Below are positions 1 to 7,323 of a DNA stretch of 15,124 bases, in pieces (within the stretch, counting starts at the first letter, position 1; every line of letters begins with the position of its first letter). The DNA is from Bacillota bacterium. Its GTDB lineage: Bacteria; Bacillota; Clostridia; Oscillospirales; Acutalibacteraceae. Under the pieces are notes generated by a model, which had not been told where the DNA came from, searched no databases, and saw only the letters and a list, made by a program, of their open reading frames with translations. Location of the stretch: NCBI GenBank assembly GCA_023401495.1, contig JAEXDU010000196.1, positions 1-15,124 of the forward strand, in the 5' to 3' direction. Both the position numbers and the translations under genes were made by a program.

Positions 1-394
1 GATTAGCGGAAACCTTCACTTTTGGGGAATGCTCTGAAAAGCTGACGGAAGCGCTCACCTTCGGACCACCTTCATCGCTCCAGAAAAATCCCCCGCCAGA
101 AGGAAATCGTGTACCACCTTTCGGCTGTTCCCCTGCATTTCCACCAATTATAATATATTGAGTCTCAACGCATTTTGCGTCATAAATATCATTGCGCCCG
201 CTGAATGGGATTCGACTATAAAAAGACTGACCTATTGTTTGAGCATTCACCTGCCATGAATTGACCGAATCCAAAACACCCTGATCTCTTGCTTTACTCC
301 GGGCTGGGTTTTCTGTTTTCGTGGCATAAAATGAAAATGATATGGAACTGAATATCGCTGTCAGAGTGAGAACCCATGCAAAGAGTTTTCTCAT
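1..394 (-). CDS. Partial exported protein of unknown function (5' end only)
   Basis: An open frame of 131 codons without stops starts at ATG 394-392 and runs off the left edge, so the C-terminus is missing. I do not recognise the family. The N-terminus MRKLFAWVLTLTAIFSS has a short basic start and a hydrophobic core of about 20 residues. A plausible signal-peptidase site follows FSFYA near residue 24, so the product is probably secreted or cell-surface. The visible mature part has a single Cys (residue 73) and Gly/Ser-rich stretches (GGTRFPSGGG). A near-perfect AGGAGG-type ribosome site lies about 10 bases before the ATG. A consensus sigma-A promoter sits at 450-478, and a leader hairpin lies between them. 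These signals make the gene real although no homology can be claimed. It is transcribed away from the hydrolase operon terminator and appears to be an independent unit. Confidence 0.75.
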   Translation of the reverse strand, partial: MRKLFAWVLTLTAIFSSISFSFYATKTENPARSKARDQGVLDSVNSWQVNAQTIGQSFYSRIPFSGRNDIYDAKCVETQYIIIGGNAGEQPKGGTRFPSGGGFFWSDEGGPKVSASVSFSEHSPKVKVSAN

Positions 395-421
395 TTTCAA
401 AGTTCCCCTCCTATCCATATA

Positions 422-447
422 AATTCAGAAAAATGCCTCTCTGAATT
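422..447 (-). other. Leader stem-loop before the partial exported-protein gene
   Basis: AATTCAGA (422-429) and TCTGAATT (440-447) form a perfect 8 bp stem with a 10-base loop. It lies between the promoter and the ribosome site, at the very 5' end of the predicted transcript, where it could stabilise the mRNA. Function is inferred only from position. Confidence 0.45.
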
Positions 448-449
448 CA

Positions 450-478
450 ATTATATTGCAGCAGGATAATAGTGTCAA
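450..478 (-). promoter_or_regulatory. Consensus sigma-A promoter of the partial exported-protein gene
   Basis: On the minus strand, TTGACA (473-478) and TATAAT (450-455) are separated by exactly 17 bases. Both hexamers match the vegetative consensus perfectly. The predicted start is near 443, about 50 bases before the ATG at 394. Confidence 0.85.
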
Positions 479-572
479 TAAAAATATATTTATTTATAAT
501 TTATATAATAAAACTTCTCCAAAACCTTCAAAAACTGTCTCTGTATTTACGCCTATCAGGTCAATTCACGTC

Positions 573-627
573 AATAAAAAGAAACAAGAGGTACAGATTT
601 TCCCTGTACCCCTTGTTTCTTTTTATT
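573..627 (-). terminator. Long hairpin terminator after the serine hydrolase gene
   Basis: Arms 573-596 and 604-627 are 24 bases each with a 7-base loop and a single mismatch. In minus-strand RNA that position is a G-U wobble, while in plus-strand RNA it is an A-C clash, so the hairpin suits the minus strand better. The outer stem is A/U-rich and provides the U-tract. The rest of the 395-709 spacer is AT-rich, and apart from the promoter and leader hairpin I see nothing else in it. Confidence 0.75.
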
Positions 628-709
628 TCTAAAATATATCTCTTAGGGTGCAGTATCTCATACACACCTAACTCTTCATGGACTAAGAACGAAAGCGATC
701 TCAACCTGC

Positions 710-2527
710 TTATTCAGTAGCTTCCAAATCCAGTCGGCCGCTGGCCTTTGGCACGGCAATACGGCGCAGGTAGCCGGGCACGCGTTCGCCGCTCAGGCGC
801 TCTGTGAGAAGCCGCTCCATATTGCCGCCGGAATTCCCCAGAAGATTTGCCAGCAGCTTCGAGGCGTTATCGACAGACGGAATCTCCTGAAAACGGACCA
901 AAATGCGTTCGCCACTGAAAATGAATTTGATTACGCGGGTATTCGGCGTTTCGAGGAAAGAGAGATACAGTTTTAACACCGGGCGGCCATCCTCATCGCG
1001 GGTCAGGCGCGCCATGTTGCCGGTAACGTAGACCTCTCCGTTGATGTTCAGCACGCTGCGGCGCGGTTCGCCGTCCAGTCCCGCGCGGATCGTCTGAGTT
1101 TCCTCTCCGTCCGAAAACTCGATCGTACAGAAATCCGGCGCAAACGCAAACGATACCCGCTGAATCGGCGGGAGAAAGCTGTCTTTCTCCACGGAGAAGA
1201 TAAACGGCAGAATGGTGCCATACGAATTTTCCAGCTTATAAGAGCGCCCGTTGATCCATTTGGCGTCTGCACTGAGCTGCGGTACGGAACGCTGTGGGAA
1301 CAGCGCCTGCTCGATCCGCTCCCGCAGCGTGCGCCGCTTGCGCACCGGGATCGTATCGGGAAACAGCGCAAGCGAAGCCTCCGTCTTTTTCAGCGCGCGG
1401 GCGGCGCCCATATTCTCCGGCAGCGGGAACGCGGAAAAAGACTCCTGATTGTCGAAATACTTCTGGATGATCTCGGTGCTTTTATCCACAAACAGACCAT
1501 GGCTGCCGCTCGTAATCGCTATAATCGCATCGATCTGTGGGACCACCACCACATACTGGCCGAACACACCGTTAAACTGGTAGGCTCCTGGAATCGGAAA
1601 CTCCCACAGGTGATAGCCGTAGGCCGTTTCGTGCTCACCCATCAGGGTGCGCACGCCCATATCGGTGGATTCCGCAATCCATTGCTCCGAAAGCAGGCGG
1701 CGGGGTTCCCCGTCCACCGTCCACATTCCTTTCTGCAAATACAGCTGGCCCAGCTTTGCCATATCTTCGGGCCGCAGGAATAATCCCCAGCCGCCTTTTT
1801 CGATCCCCATCGGGCAGCGTTCCCACACCACATGGTCGATGCCCAGCGGCTCAAACAGGCGCGGCTGCAGGTAATCTGCCAGTCCCTCCCCTGTTTTTCG
1901 CTGGATCAGCGCACTGAGAATGTAGGAATTCATGCTGTTATACGTAAATTTTTCGCCCGGCTCATACGCACAGTCCGACGTCAGGTAGGATTTGAGCCAG
2001 TCGCGCTCAAACACGCTGTTGGCCTCATTAAAGCGAATACCGGACGTCATGTTCAGAAGATGGCGCACGGTGATCTGCTCCACCCTGTGCCGACGGAACG
2101 GCGGGGGCGGCATTTTATCGGAGAACAGCTCGGCAATCCTGTCATCGAGCGTAAATAAACCCTCTTCGACCGCCATGCCCACCGCCATCGCGGTAACGGA
2201 TTTGGAAAGCGAATACACCATCTGCGCGTAAATGCCGGAGTACGGCTTCCAATTGGCCTGGGCAATCAGCTTGCCGTGGCGCAGGATCACAATGCTGTGC
2301 ACCTTGATTTCCGGGCATGCATCGAGCTCACGGAGAAAACGCTCCAGATACGCCGAAGAGACCCCCTGGGCCTCCGGCGTAGAGCGCGGCAAGGGCTTGC
2401 GGGAAAGCCCGGCAGGATACCGGGGCTTTTCCGGAACAAACGGAACCGGTGAAAGGTGGCGCAGCTCGCCGCGCATCCCCTTTCTCACCGCATCCACGGC
2501 CTTGAACTGCGCTCTCAGATCCATCAT
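710..2527 (-). CDS. Serine hydrolase, beta-lactamase/penicillin-binding-protein-like fold (class C family), 605 aa
   Basis: Residues about 45-365 form a beta-lactamase-related domain. SLSK at 106-109 is the S-x-x-K motif, with nucleophile S106 and base K109. YNS at 196-198 is the Y-x-N/S motif. GVFGQY (320-325) and SGSHG (340-344) lie where the third active-site motif is expected. Such proteins include esterases, D-amino-acid peptidases and 6-aminohexanoate-type hydrolases, so the substrate cannot be told. No signal peptide is visible; the N-terminus is charged, suggesting a cytoplasmic enzyme. Residues about 415-605 form a separate C-terminal region rich in alternating beta-type sequence and of unknown role. 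The start ATG overlaps the cinA stop by four bases (ATGA), and a GGAGGAGC ribosome site lies inside cinA, so translation is probably coupled. A second ATG follows immediately as an alternative start. Confidence 0.85.
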   Translation of the reverse strand: MMDLRAQFKAVDAVRKGMRGELRHLSPVPFVPEKPRYPAGLSRKPLPRSTPEAQGVSSAYLERFLRELDACPEIKVHSIVILRHGKLIAQANWKPYSGIYAQMVYSLSKSVTAMAVGMAVEEGLFTLDDRIAELFSDKMPPPPFRRHRVEQITVRHLLNMTSGIRFNEANSVFERDWLKSYLTSDCAYEPGEKFTYNSMNSYILSALIQRKTGEGLADYLQPRLFEPLGIDHVVWERCPMGIEKGGWGLFLRPEDMAKLGQLYLQKGMWTVDGEPRRLLSEQWIAESTDMGVRTLMGEHETAYGYHLWEFPIPGAYQFNGVFGQYVVVVPQIDAIIAITSGSHGLFVDKSTEIIQKYFDNQESFSAFPLPENMGAARALKKTEASLALFPDTIPVRKRRTLRERIEQALFPQRSVPQLSADAKWINGRSYKLENSYGTILPFIFSVEKDSFLPPIQRVSFAFAPDFCTIEFSDGEETQTIRAGLDGEPRRSVLNINGEVYVTGNMARLTRDEDGRPVLKLYLSFLETPNTRVIKFIFSGERILVRFQEIPSVDNASKLLANLLGNSGGNMERLLTERLSGERVPGYLRRIAVPKASGRLDLEATE

Positions 2528-3768
2528 AAAGGAAGCTCCTCCAAGCGGCGGCGAACCATATCCAGCGCAAAGGACGCCGCTGTGTATCTGTAATAGCCGC
2601 GGGGGCGGCGATGGCTGAACACCTTTACCTTGCGCACCACGGTGCCGTCTTTGTCACTGAGTCCCACATAAATCAGCCCGATGGGCTTTTCCTCGGTGCC
2701 GCCGTCCGGCCCGGCAATACCGGTGATACCGATACCGATGTCGCTGCCGGATTTTTTCCGCACACCCTCGGCCATCGCGGCCGCAACCTCTTCGCTCACC
2801 GCGCCGTGCTTCTCCAGCAATTCCTCCGGCACGTCGAGCAGCAGCGTTTTGATGCGGTTGGCATAGGTGACCGCTCCCATCTCAAACACCTGGGAGGAGC
2901 CGGGAATATCGGTGATCCGCTTGGCAAGAAGTCCGCCGGAGCAGGACTCCGCCGTCGCAATCGTCATCTTTCTCTCACTGAGAAGGTTTACGGCAAGCTG
3001 CTCCAGGCTGTCAACATTGATGCCGTACACGCAGTCGCCAATCCGCTCGCGGATGCGCTCCGCGACCGGCCGGCACATTTCCTCCGCCTTCTGTGCGTTT
3101 TCCGCCTTAGCGGTAACGCGTACGTACATTTCGCCCTCTTTGGCATAGGTGGCAACCGTGGGATTCGAAGCGTCCGTCATGTCGGAGAGCATCTCCGCAA
3201 CAGCGCCCTCACCCTGGCCAAACACATGCACATTCATGGAAAAGATGCTTGCGTTTTCACGCTTCATCAAAAACGGGATGCCGTAATTGTGCAGCATGGG
3301 AATCAGCTCTGACGGCGGGCCGGGGAACATCATGATGATCTTGCCCTCTTTGGTCTCCACCGCGCAGCCCGGCGCAGTGCCGCGGTCGTTCAGCAGAACG
3401 GTGGATCCCTCCGGCAGCATCGCCTGCTTCATCTGGTTCTGACCCATGTATCTGCCGTTAAAGTGCTCTTTAAGGCGCTGCATGCTCTCTTCGTGCACGA
3501 CAAGGGGTGCGCCGGCACATTCGGCAATCGCTTCCTTCGTCAGATCATCCTCTGTCGGGCCAAGGCCCCCTGTGGTGATGACCAGATCGCTGCGCTCGAG
3601 CGCATGGGTGAGCGCCTCCTTCAAACGGCCGTTGTTATCGCCCACGGTACAGGAAAACATCATATCGATTCCCAGCTCGGACAAAGCCCGCGCTACATAG
3701 GAAGCATCGGTATTAATGACCTGGCCGAGCAGCAGCTCGGTTCCTACTGATATGATTTCCGCTTTCAT
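2524..3768 (-). CDS. cinA: CinA-family protein (nicotinamide mononucleotide deamidase-related), 414 aa
   Basis: This is a full-length two-domain CinA. The N-terminal molybdopterin-binding-like (MoCF) domain, about residues 1-170, carries TTGGLGPTEDD (65-75) and FPGPPSE (148-154). The C-terminal domain, about 255-410, carries AESCSGG (273-279) and ITGIAGPDGG (348-357), the signature of PncC-type NMN deamidase. That activity recycles NMN released by NAD-consuming reactions such as bacterial DNA ligase. Family members from other bacteria also show ADP-ribose pyrophosphatase activity in the N-domain, and the name comes from competence/damage induction in streptococci. The ATG at 3768 follows AAGGAG with an 11-base gap. 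The gene sits downstream of thiI after a 115-base spacer and overlaps the serine hydrolase gene. The extreme C-terminus (SHRRPRGYYRYTAASF) departs from the usual ending as I remember it. Confidence 0.95.
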   Translation of the reverse strand: MKAEIISVGTELLLGQVINTDASYVARALSELGIDMMFSCTVGDNNGRLKEALTHALERSDLVITTGGLGPTEDDLTKEAIAECAGAPLVVHEESMQRLKEHFNGRYMGQNQMKQAMLPEGSTVLLNDRGTAPGCAVETKEGKIIMMFPGPPSELIPMLHNYGIPFLMKRENASIFSMNVHVFGQGEGAVAEMLSDMTDASNPTVATYAKEGEMYVRVTAKAENAQKAEEMCRPVAERIRERIGDCVYGINVDSLEQLAVNLLSERKMTIATAESCSGGLLAKRITDIPGSSQVFEMGAVTYANRIKTLLLDVPEELLEKHGAVSEEVAAAMAEGVRKKSGSDIGIGITGIAGPDGGTEEKPIGLIYVGLSDKDGTVVRKVKVFSHRRPRGYYRYTAASFALDMVRRRLEELPL

Positions 3769-3831
3769 AAAATTGGCATCTCCTTATTCTCCTGGATATA
3801 ATATTGTGATTTTATCAAAAACATGATTGCA

Positions 3832-3860
3832 TTCTTCCTGCGCCTTCGGCGGGGGAAGAA
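3832..3860 (-). other. Stem-loop in the thiI-cinA spacer
   Basis: TTCTTCC (3832-3838) pairs with GGAAGAA (3854-3860), and an inner CGCC/GGCG stem (3841-3844, 3848-3851) closes a three-base loop. There is no adjacent U-tract, so a classical terminator is unlikely. It may be an mRNA processing or stability element between thiI and cinA. Confidence 0.4.
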
Positions 3861-3883
3861 CGGCATCCCCATAAAAAATCTTT

Positions 3884-5068
3884 TTAGGCGGGCGAATGAT
3901 CATATCCGATTTTGATCAGTTTTACCTGAGAAACGCATTCTTCGATCAGCGCATCAGTGTCGAGCTGCTGCTCCGCCTGCTCCACAAAATAAAGGTTGGG
4001 CTTGGTGCGGGGATGCTTCGGCGTAAACACCGTACAGCAGTCCTCAAACGGCTGAATCGAAATCTCAAAGGTATCGATTTTGCGGGAAATCGCGATGATC
4101 TCCGTTTTATCCATGCCGATCAGCGGCCGGAACACCGGCATATCCACCGCAGCCTCGGTGCAGGCGATAGCCCGCATCGTCTGGCTGGCCACCTGGCCCA
4201 GGCTCTCACCGGTAATGAGGGCCTCACAGCCGTTATCCACCGCAATCCGCTCTGAAATGCGCATCATAAAGCGGCGCATGATGATCGTGAAAAGCTCCTC
4301 GGGGCATTTCGCCATGATCTCTTCCTGAATATGTGCAAAAGGAACCACACGAAGAATCATGCGGCCCGAATAGTCGCTGACCTTGGTCAGCAGATCGACC
4401 ACCTTCTGCTCCGCGCGCTCGCTGGTATAGGGCGGGCTTGCAAAATGGACGGGAACCAGCTCCACGCCGCGCTTTGCCATACACCACGCCGCCACGGGGC
4501 TGTCGATGCCGCCGGAAATGAGCAGAGCCGCTCTTCCGCCCGTGCCGACGGGGATTCCGCCCGCGCCGGGAATCGAGCTGCCATGAATGTACGCGCCAAA
4601 ATCGCGCACCTCAACCATCACGACCAGGTCGGGATTGTGCACATCGACCGTCAGATGGGGAAAGTTCTCCATTATATATGCCCCGACCTCGGCAGAAATT
4701 TCAGGGGATTTTAGGGGAAAACTCTTATCGGAGCGCTTGCTTTCCACTTTAAAGGTTTTCACGCGGTTCAGATCGCCGGAAAGATACTCACTGCACGCGG
4801 AAAGGATGGATTCCATGTTCTTTTCGGCCACGCACGCGCGCGAAAACGCGGCGATACCGAAAATTTTACCGACCTTCTCGGCGACCTCATCCAGATCCTC
4901 TTCCCCTTTGGGGGAAATGGTAATGGTAGACTGCGCCACGCGGATGTCAAAATTGCCGAATCTGCCGATGCGGTGGCGGATATTCCGGACAAGCGACGCC
5001 TCAAAATTCTTTCGGTTCAACCCTTTGAGCACCAGCTCGCCCAGCTTAATTAAAATGATCTCTCTCAT
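3884..5068 (-). CDS. thiI: ThiI, tRNA 4-thiouridine synthase / thiamine sulfur-transfer protein, 394 aa
   Basis: ThiI adenylates U8 of tRNA and inserts sulfur to form 4-thiouridine; in many bacteria it also feeds sulfur to thiazole synthesis. The N-terminal ferredoxin-like plus THUMP region (about 1-165) binds tRNA. The PP-loop ATPase motif SGGIDS is at 185-190 within LLISGGIDSPVAAW. The conserved block FEDCCTVFTPKHPRTKP is at 341-357. The protein ends at 394 residues with no rhodanese domain, unlike the roughly 480-residue E. coli protein. It must therefore receive sulfur directly from a partner, as in Bacillus, where a dedicated NifS-type desulfurase (NifZ) serves ThiI. The gene immediately upstream here is such a desulfurase. 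The ATG is nine bases after that gene's stop, with AAGGAG five bases before the ATG. Confidence 0.95.
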   Translation of the reverse strand: MREIILIKLGELVLKGLNRKNFEASLVRNIRHRIGRFGNFDIRVAQSTITISPKGEEDLDEVAEKVGKIFGIAAFSRACVAEKNMESILSACSEYLSGDLNRVKTFKVESKRSDKSFPLKSPEISAEVGAYIMENFPHLTVDVHNPDLVVMVEVRDFGAYIHGSSIPGAGGIPVGTGGRAALLISGGIDSPVAAWCMAKRGVELVPVHFASPPYTSERAEQKVVDLLTKVSDYSGRMILRVVPFAHIQEEIMAKCPEELFTIIMRRFMMRISERIAVDNGCEALITGESLGQVASQTMRAIACTEAAVDMPVFRPLIGMDKTEIIAISRKIDTFEISIQPFEDCCTVFTPKHPRTKPNLYFVEQAEQQLDTDALIEECVSQVKLIKIGYDHSPA

Positions 5069-5077
5069 ACAAACTCC

Positions 5078-6214
5078 TTATGATTTTTTCACCAGCTGCT
5101 CCATGCCCTGCTTTAGCGCGGCCGTAAGAGCGCCGATTTCTTCCGTTGTGGTAAAGCGGGAAAAGCTCACCCGCAAAGAGGACTCCACCAGTTCGGGCGA
5201 AAGACCCATGGCTGTGAGCACATGGCTCGGCGTTGCCTTGGAGCAGGCCGAACCGCTCGAGACAAATATATTTTTCGAAGACAAAAAATGCAGCATTGTT
5301 TCGGCGCGGATGCCCGGAACCGAAAAGCTGAATACGTAAGGCATCGCGTCCTCCGGCGAATGGATGACAACACCCGAAAGCTCGCTGAGCTGCTCGCACA
5401 GACTGGCGCGGAGCGTTTCAAAATGCGCTTTCAGCTCCTGCGGCTGCGGCATGGCGCGCACCGCCGCGCCAAACCCGGCAATAGCCGGCAGCGGCTCGGT
5501 GCCGGGGCGCACTTCTCTTTCCTGTCCACCGCCAAAGCTTCTGGACGGGAAGCCTTTCTGGCCCGACACATACAGTGCGCCGGCGCCCTTTGGCCCGTGG
5601 ATTTTGTGAGAAGAAACCGTCATCAAATCGATGCCCACACGCGCGGGTTTGATGGGAACCTTGCAGAACGCCTGCACCGCGTCCACATGCAAAAGCGCCG
5701 GGGATTTGCTGCGGCGGATCGCCTCCGCTGCAGCCTCCACCGGCATACGCACGCCGGTTTCGTTATTGACGAGCATCATGCTTACCAGAATCGTATCGCC
5801 GGTAATGGCCTGCTCCACCTGCTCCGGTGTGATGTGCCCCGCAGCATCCGGCATCAGGTATTCCACCGTAAAACCCTCCTGTTCCAGCTGCTCCATCACG
5901 CGCAGCACGGAGGGGTGCTCCACCGCCGTTGTAACGATGCGCTTGCCGCGCCTGCCGTTGCGCTTCACGGCGCCGAACAGGGCAATATTATTCGCTTCCG
6001 TTCCCCCCGAGGTAAAATAAATCTCGGAAGGATTCACCGAAAGCCTGTCCGCAACCGCCTGGCGGGCCGCGGTCATCTCGCGCTCCGCCTCAAAGCCCAT
6101 GGTGTGCAGCGACGAAGGGTTGCCGTACGCCTGTGTCATCACATACAGCGTACGCTCTGCCGCCTGTTCGCACACACGGGTGGTGGCTGCGTTGTCCAGA
6201 TATATTTTTTCCAA
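5078..6214 (-). CDS. Cysteine desulfurase, NifS/IscS family, probable sulfur donor to ThiI, 378 aa
   Basis: This PLP enzyme converts cysteine to alanine and a protein persulfide. YLDNAATT (5-12) opens the fold. H100 in VEHPSV stacks on PLP, D178 and Q181 (HVDAVQAF) contact the cofactor, and K204 in SSHKIHGPKG is the PLP lysine. C324 in SSGSACS is the persulfide cysteine. I chose the TTG at 6214 because GGAGG (6224-6228) lies nine bases before it and the protein then begins right at the conserved N-terminus. A GTG at 6247 would add 11 residues but has no good ribosome site. The gene is followed after nine bases by a rhodanese-less thiI, the arrangement of B. subtilis nifZ-thiI, so it probably serves tRNA thiolation rather than general Fe-S assembly. 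No scaffold gene (iscU/nifU) is nearby. The usual RSGTEN block reads RPGTEP here. Confidence 0.93.
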   Translation of the reverse strand: MEKIYLDNAATTRVCEQAAERTLYVMTQAYGNPSSLHTMGFEAEREMTAARQAVADRLSVNPSEIYFTSGGTEANNIALFGAVKRNGRRGKRIVTTAVEHPSVLRVMEQLEQEGFTVEYLMPDAAGHITPEQVEQAITGDTILVSMMLVNNETGVRMPVEAAAEAIRRSKSPALLHVDAVQAFCKVPIKPARVGIDLMTVSSHKIHGPKGAGALYVSGQKGFPSRSFGGGQEREVRPGTEPLPAIAGFGAAVRAMPQPQELKAHFETLRASLCEQLSELSGVVIHSPEDAMPYVFSFSVPGIRAETMLHFLSSKNIFVSSGSACSKATPSHVLTAMGLSPELVESSLRVSFSRFTTTEEIGALTAALKQGMEQLVKKS

Positions 6215-6263
6215 AGCTGAAAGCCTCCAACCTATGATAAATTTCACTTTAAAACAGGCCGTT

Positions 6264-6297
6264 GATTCCTTTTCCGCCCACGGCGCGGGAAGGAATC
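6264..6297 (-). other. Stem-loop in the desulfurase-thiI leader
   Basis: GATTCCTT (6264-6271) pairs with AAGGAATC (6290-6297), and an inner CCGC/GCGG stem (6274-6277, 6285-6288) closes a seven-base loop. It lies 50-80 bases before the TTG start and overlaps neither the ribosome site nor a U-tract. It could be an mRNA leader structure; I do not recognise it as a known riboswitch. Confidence 0.4.
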
Positions 6298-6351
6298 ACT
6301 GTTTCTATAGAAAGTCTCTTTTAAAGCAAATGGGCTGTCAATCGTAATCAG

Positions 6352-6360
6352 CCCTATTAT
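6352..6360 (-). promoter_or_regulatory. Probable extended -10 element for the desulfurase-thiI operon
   Basis: The minus strand reads TGGTATAAT, an extended -10 (TGnTATAAT). The wider block CCTGTGGTATRAT also occurs at the lexA promoter (9091-9103) with one base different. No good -35 hexamer is visible at 17 bases, which extended -10 promoters tolerate. The implied leader is about 130 bases. Confidence 0.45.
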
Positions 6361-6396
6361 ACCACAGGCGCGGCGCGCCGTTGTGGTATATTTTTT
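6358..6396 (+). repeat. GC-core inverted repeat followed by a T-run
   Basis: TATACCACA (6358-6366) and TGTGGTATA (6382-6390) form nine-base arms around a second GGCGC/GCGCC stem. Six further T residues follow on the plus strand, so it resembles an intrinsic terminator for plus-strand transcripts, yet no plus-strand gene lies before it. It overlaps the proposed desulfurase -10 element, so an operator role is equally possible. Confidence 0.5.
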
Positions 6397-6406
6397 GAAT
6401 TGACGG

Positions 6407-6433
6407 TATAATATCCGCTCTGCGGATATTATA
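6407..6433. repeat. Perfect 12 bp palindrome with 3-base loop in the divergent spacer
   Basis: TATAATATCCGC (6407-6418) and GCGGATATTATA (6422-6433) are exact reverse complements. It lies between the desulfurase operon and the Fur-family gene and has no U-tract of its own. It may be a regulator-binding site. Apart from this, the neighbouring repeat and the leader hairpin, I see no supported gene in 6215-6742. Confidence 0.55.
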
Positions 6434-6742
6434 CACGAAAAGTTCCCAATAGTGAATATGCGCCCGCTTGCATTTTTTGCAAATCCGCGCTATGATTACA
6501 TACAGAAAGAGTAGGATTCCCTCAGCATACCAAAAAACAGAGGCATGCCGCTGAAAATCGCGCAAGATGGCAAACCCGCAAATAAGAGCGCATACTCGAT
6601 ATAAGCTTACAATTTGCAGATGCGGCTGCCCTGTGGGCACACGGCACACAGCAGGCAAAAAGGCCAATCTATTTTGCGGCAGCGCGATGGTTTTGTAGTC
6701 TGAGGGGCAGATTCCCTTTTCTTTTGCAAGGAGGAACCAAAA

Positions 6743-7171
6743 ATGGCAGAACTGAAAAACACAAAGCAGCGCGGAGCAATTCTGCGTTTTCTGGAAAACA
6801 GCCCGGATCCCGTTTCGGCGGAGGATATTTTCGTTTTGCTGAAGCCCTCTTTTCCCCAGCTGGCTCTTTCTACCGTATACCGCAATCTGGAGCGCTTTAC
6901 GTCCTCCGGAGTGCTGCAAAAAATCAATTTTGAAGACGGCGTGATCCGCTATACGCTGGCCAAGGGCCACGACCACTATTTAATCTGCACCGGATGCAGC
7001 AAAAAAATCAAGCTGGACGACTGCCCGCTTTCCCCGCTGGAGCTTCAGCTCGCGAAGGCAACCGGCTTTGAGATCGAGCGCCACAGCCTGACGATCTATG
7101 GGAAATGCCCGGACTGTCAAAAAAAGCGCGGTACCCGAGCCGTTGTAAAAAAAGTGGAACGCACGCAATAG
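6743..7171 (+). CDS. Fur-family metalloregulator (Fur/Zur/PerR type), 142 aa
   Basis: This is a transcriptional repressor of the ferric-uptake-regulator family. The N-terminal winged helix (about 1-75) contains STVYRNLERF (43-52), the recognition helix typical of the family. The dimerisation domain carries GHDHYLICTGC, with H76 and H78 as likely regulatory metal ligands and C82/C85 paired with C122/C125 (CPDC) as the structural Cys4 zinc site. H114 and C94 may complete a second site. The DDCPL stretch after the first CxxC resembles Zur or Fur more than PerR, but the metal cannot be fixed from sequence. AAGGAGG lies eight bases before the ATG. The gene stands alone, and no transporter is adjacent to reveal its regulon. 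The tail after residue 127 is basic (KKRGTRAVVKKVER). Confidence 0.9.
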   Translation: MAELKNTKQRGAILRFLENSPDPVSAEDIFVLLKPSFPQLALSTVYRNLERFTSSGVLQKINFEDGVIRYTLAKGHDHYLICTGCSKKIKLDDCPLSPLELQLAKATGFEIERHSLTIYGKCPDCQKKRGTRAVVKKVERTQ

Positions 7172-7220
7172 CGAAAAGAGTTCTGCTGAAACCACACATT
7201 TTTATCGGAACGTAATACAC

Positions 7221-7256
7221 AAAAGCTGCAGAACGAACCCGTTCTGCAGCTTTTTT
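7221..7256. terminator. Intrinsic terminator between convergent genes
   Basis: Perfect 15-base arms (7221-7235, 7240-7254) close a four-base loop. T6 follows on the plus strand and the complementary A-run becomes U4 on the minus strand. It serves the Fur-family gene and could also serve the convergent aldolase gene. Confidence 0.9.
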
Positions 7257-7323
7257 ACATTATAATATCCATCAACGTACCGTCGTACCATCAAATGAAA
7301 ACTTGCAGCAAGATCGATTCATA

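Noticed and set aside
472..720. 82-codon plus-strand ORF
   Set aside because: It runs through the long hairpin terminator and the -35 of the minus-strand promoter, has no ribosome site, and ends inside the hydrolase gene. The composition only reflects AT-rich DNA.
2611..3312. 233-codon plus-strand ORF
   Set aside because: It is a mirror frame of cinA, rich in His/Arg as expected from the antisense of a GC-rich gene.
6215..6247. GTG start at 6247 for the cysteine desulfurase
   Set aside because: The extra 11 residues are not part of the conserved fold, and the GGAGG site lies inside them, positioned for the TTG at 6214.
6340..6349. Half site TCGTAATCA resembling a Zur box
   Set aside because: Only one half of the TCGTAATnATTACGA palindrome is present, and it lies about 400 bases from the regulator gene.
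6338..6976. 212-codon minus-strand ORF with hydrophobic stretches resembling a membrane protein
   Set aside because: Its start and a third of its length are antisense to the Fur-family gene, no internal start has a ribosome site, and it runs through both inverted repeats.
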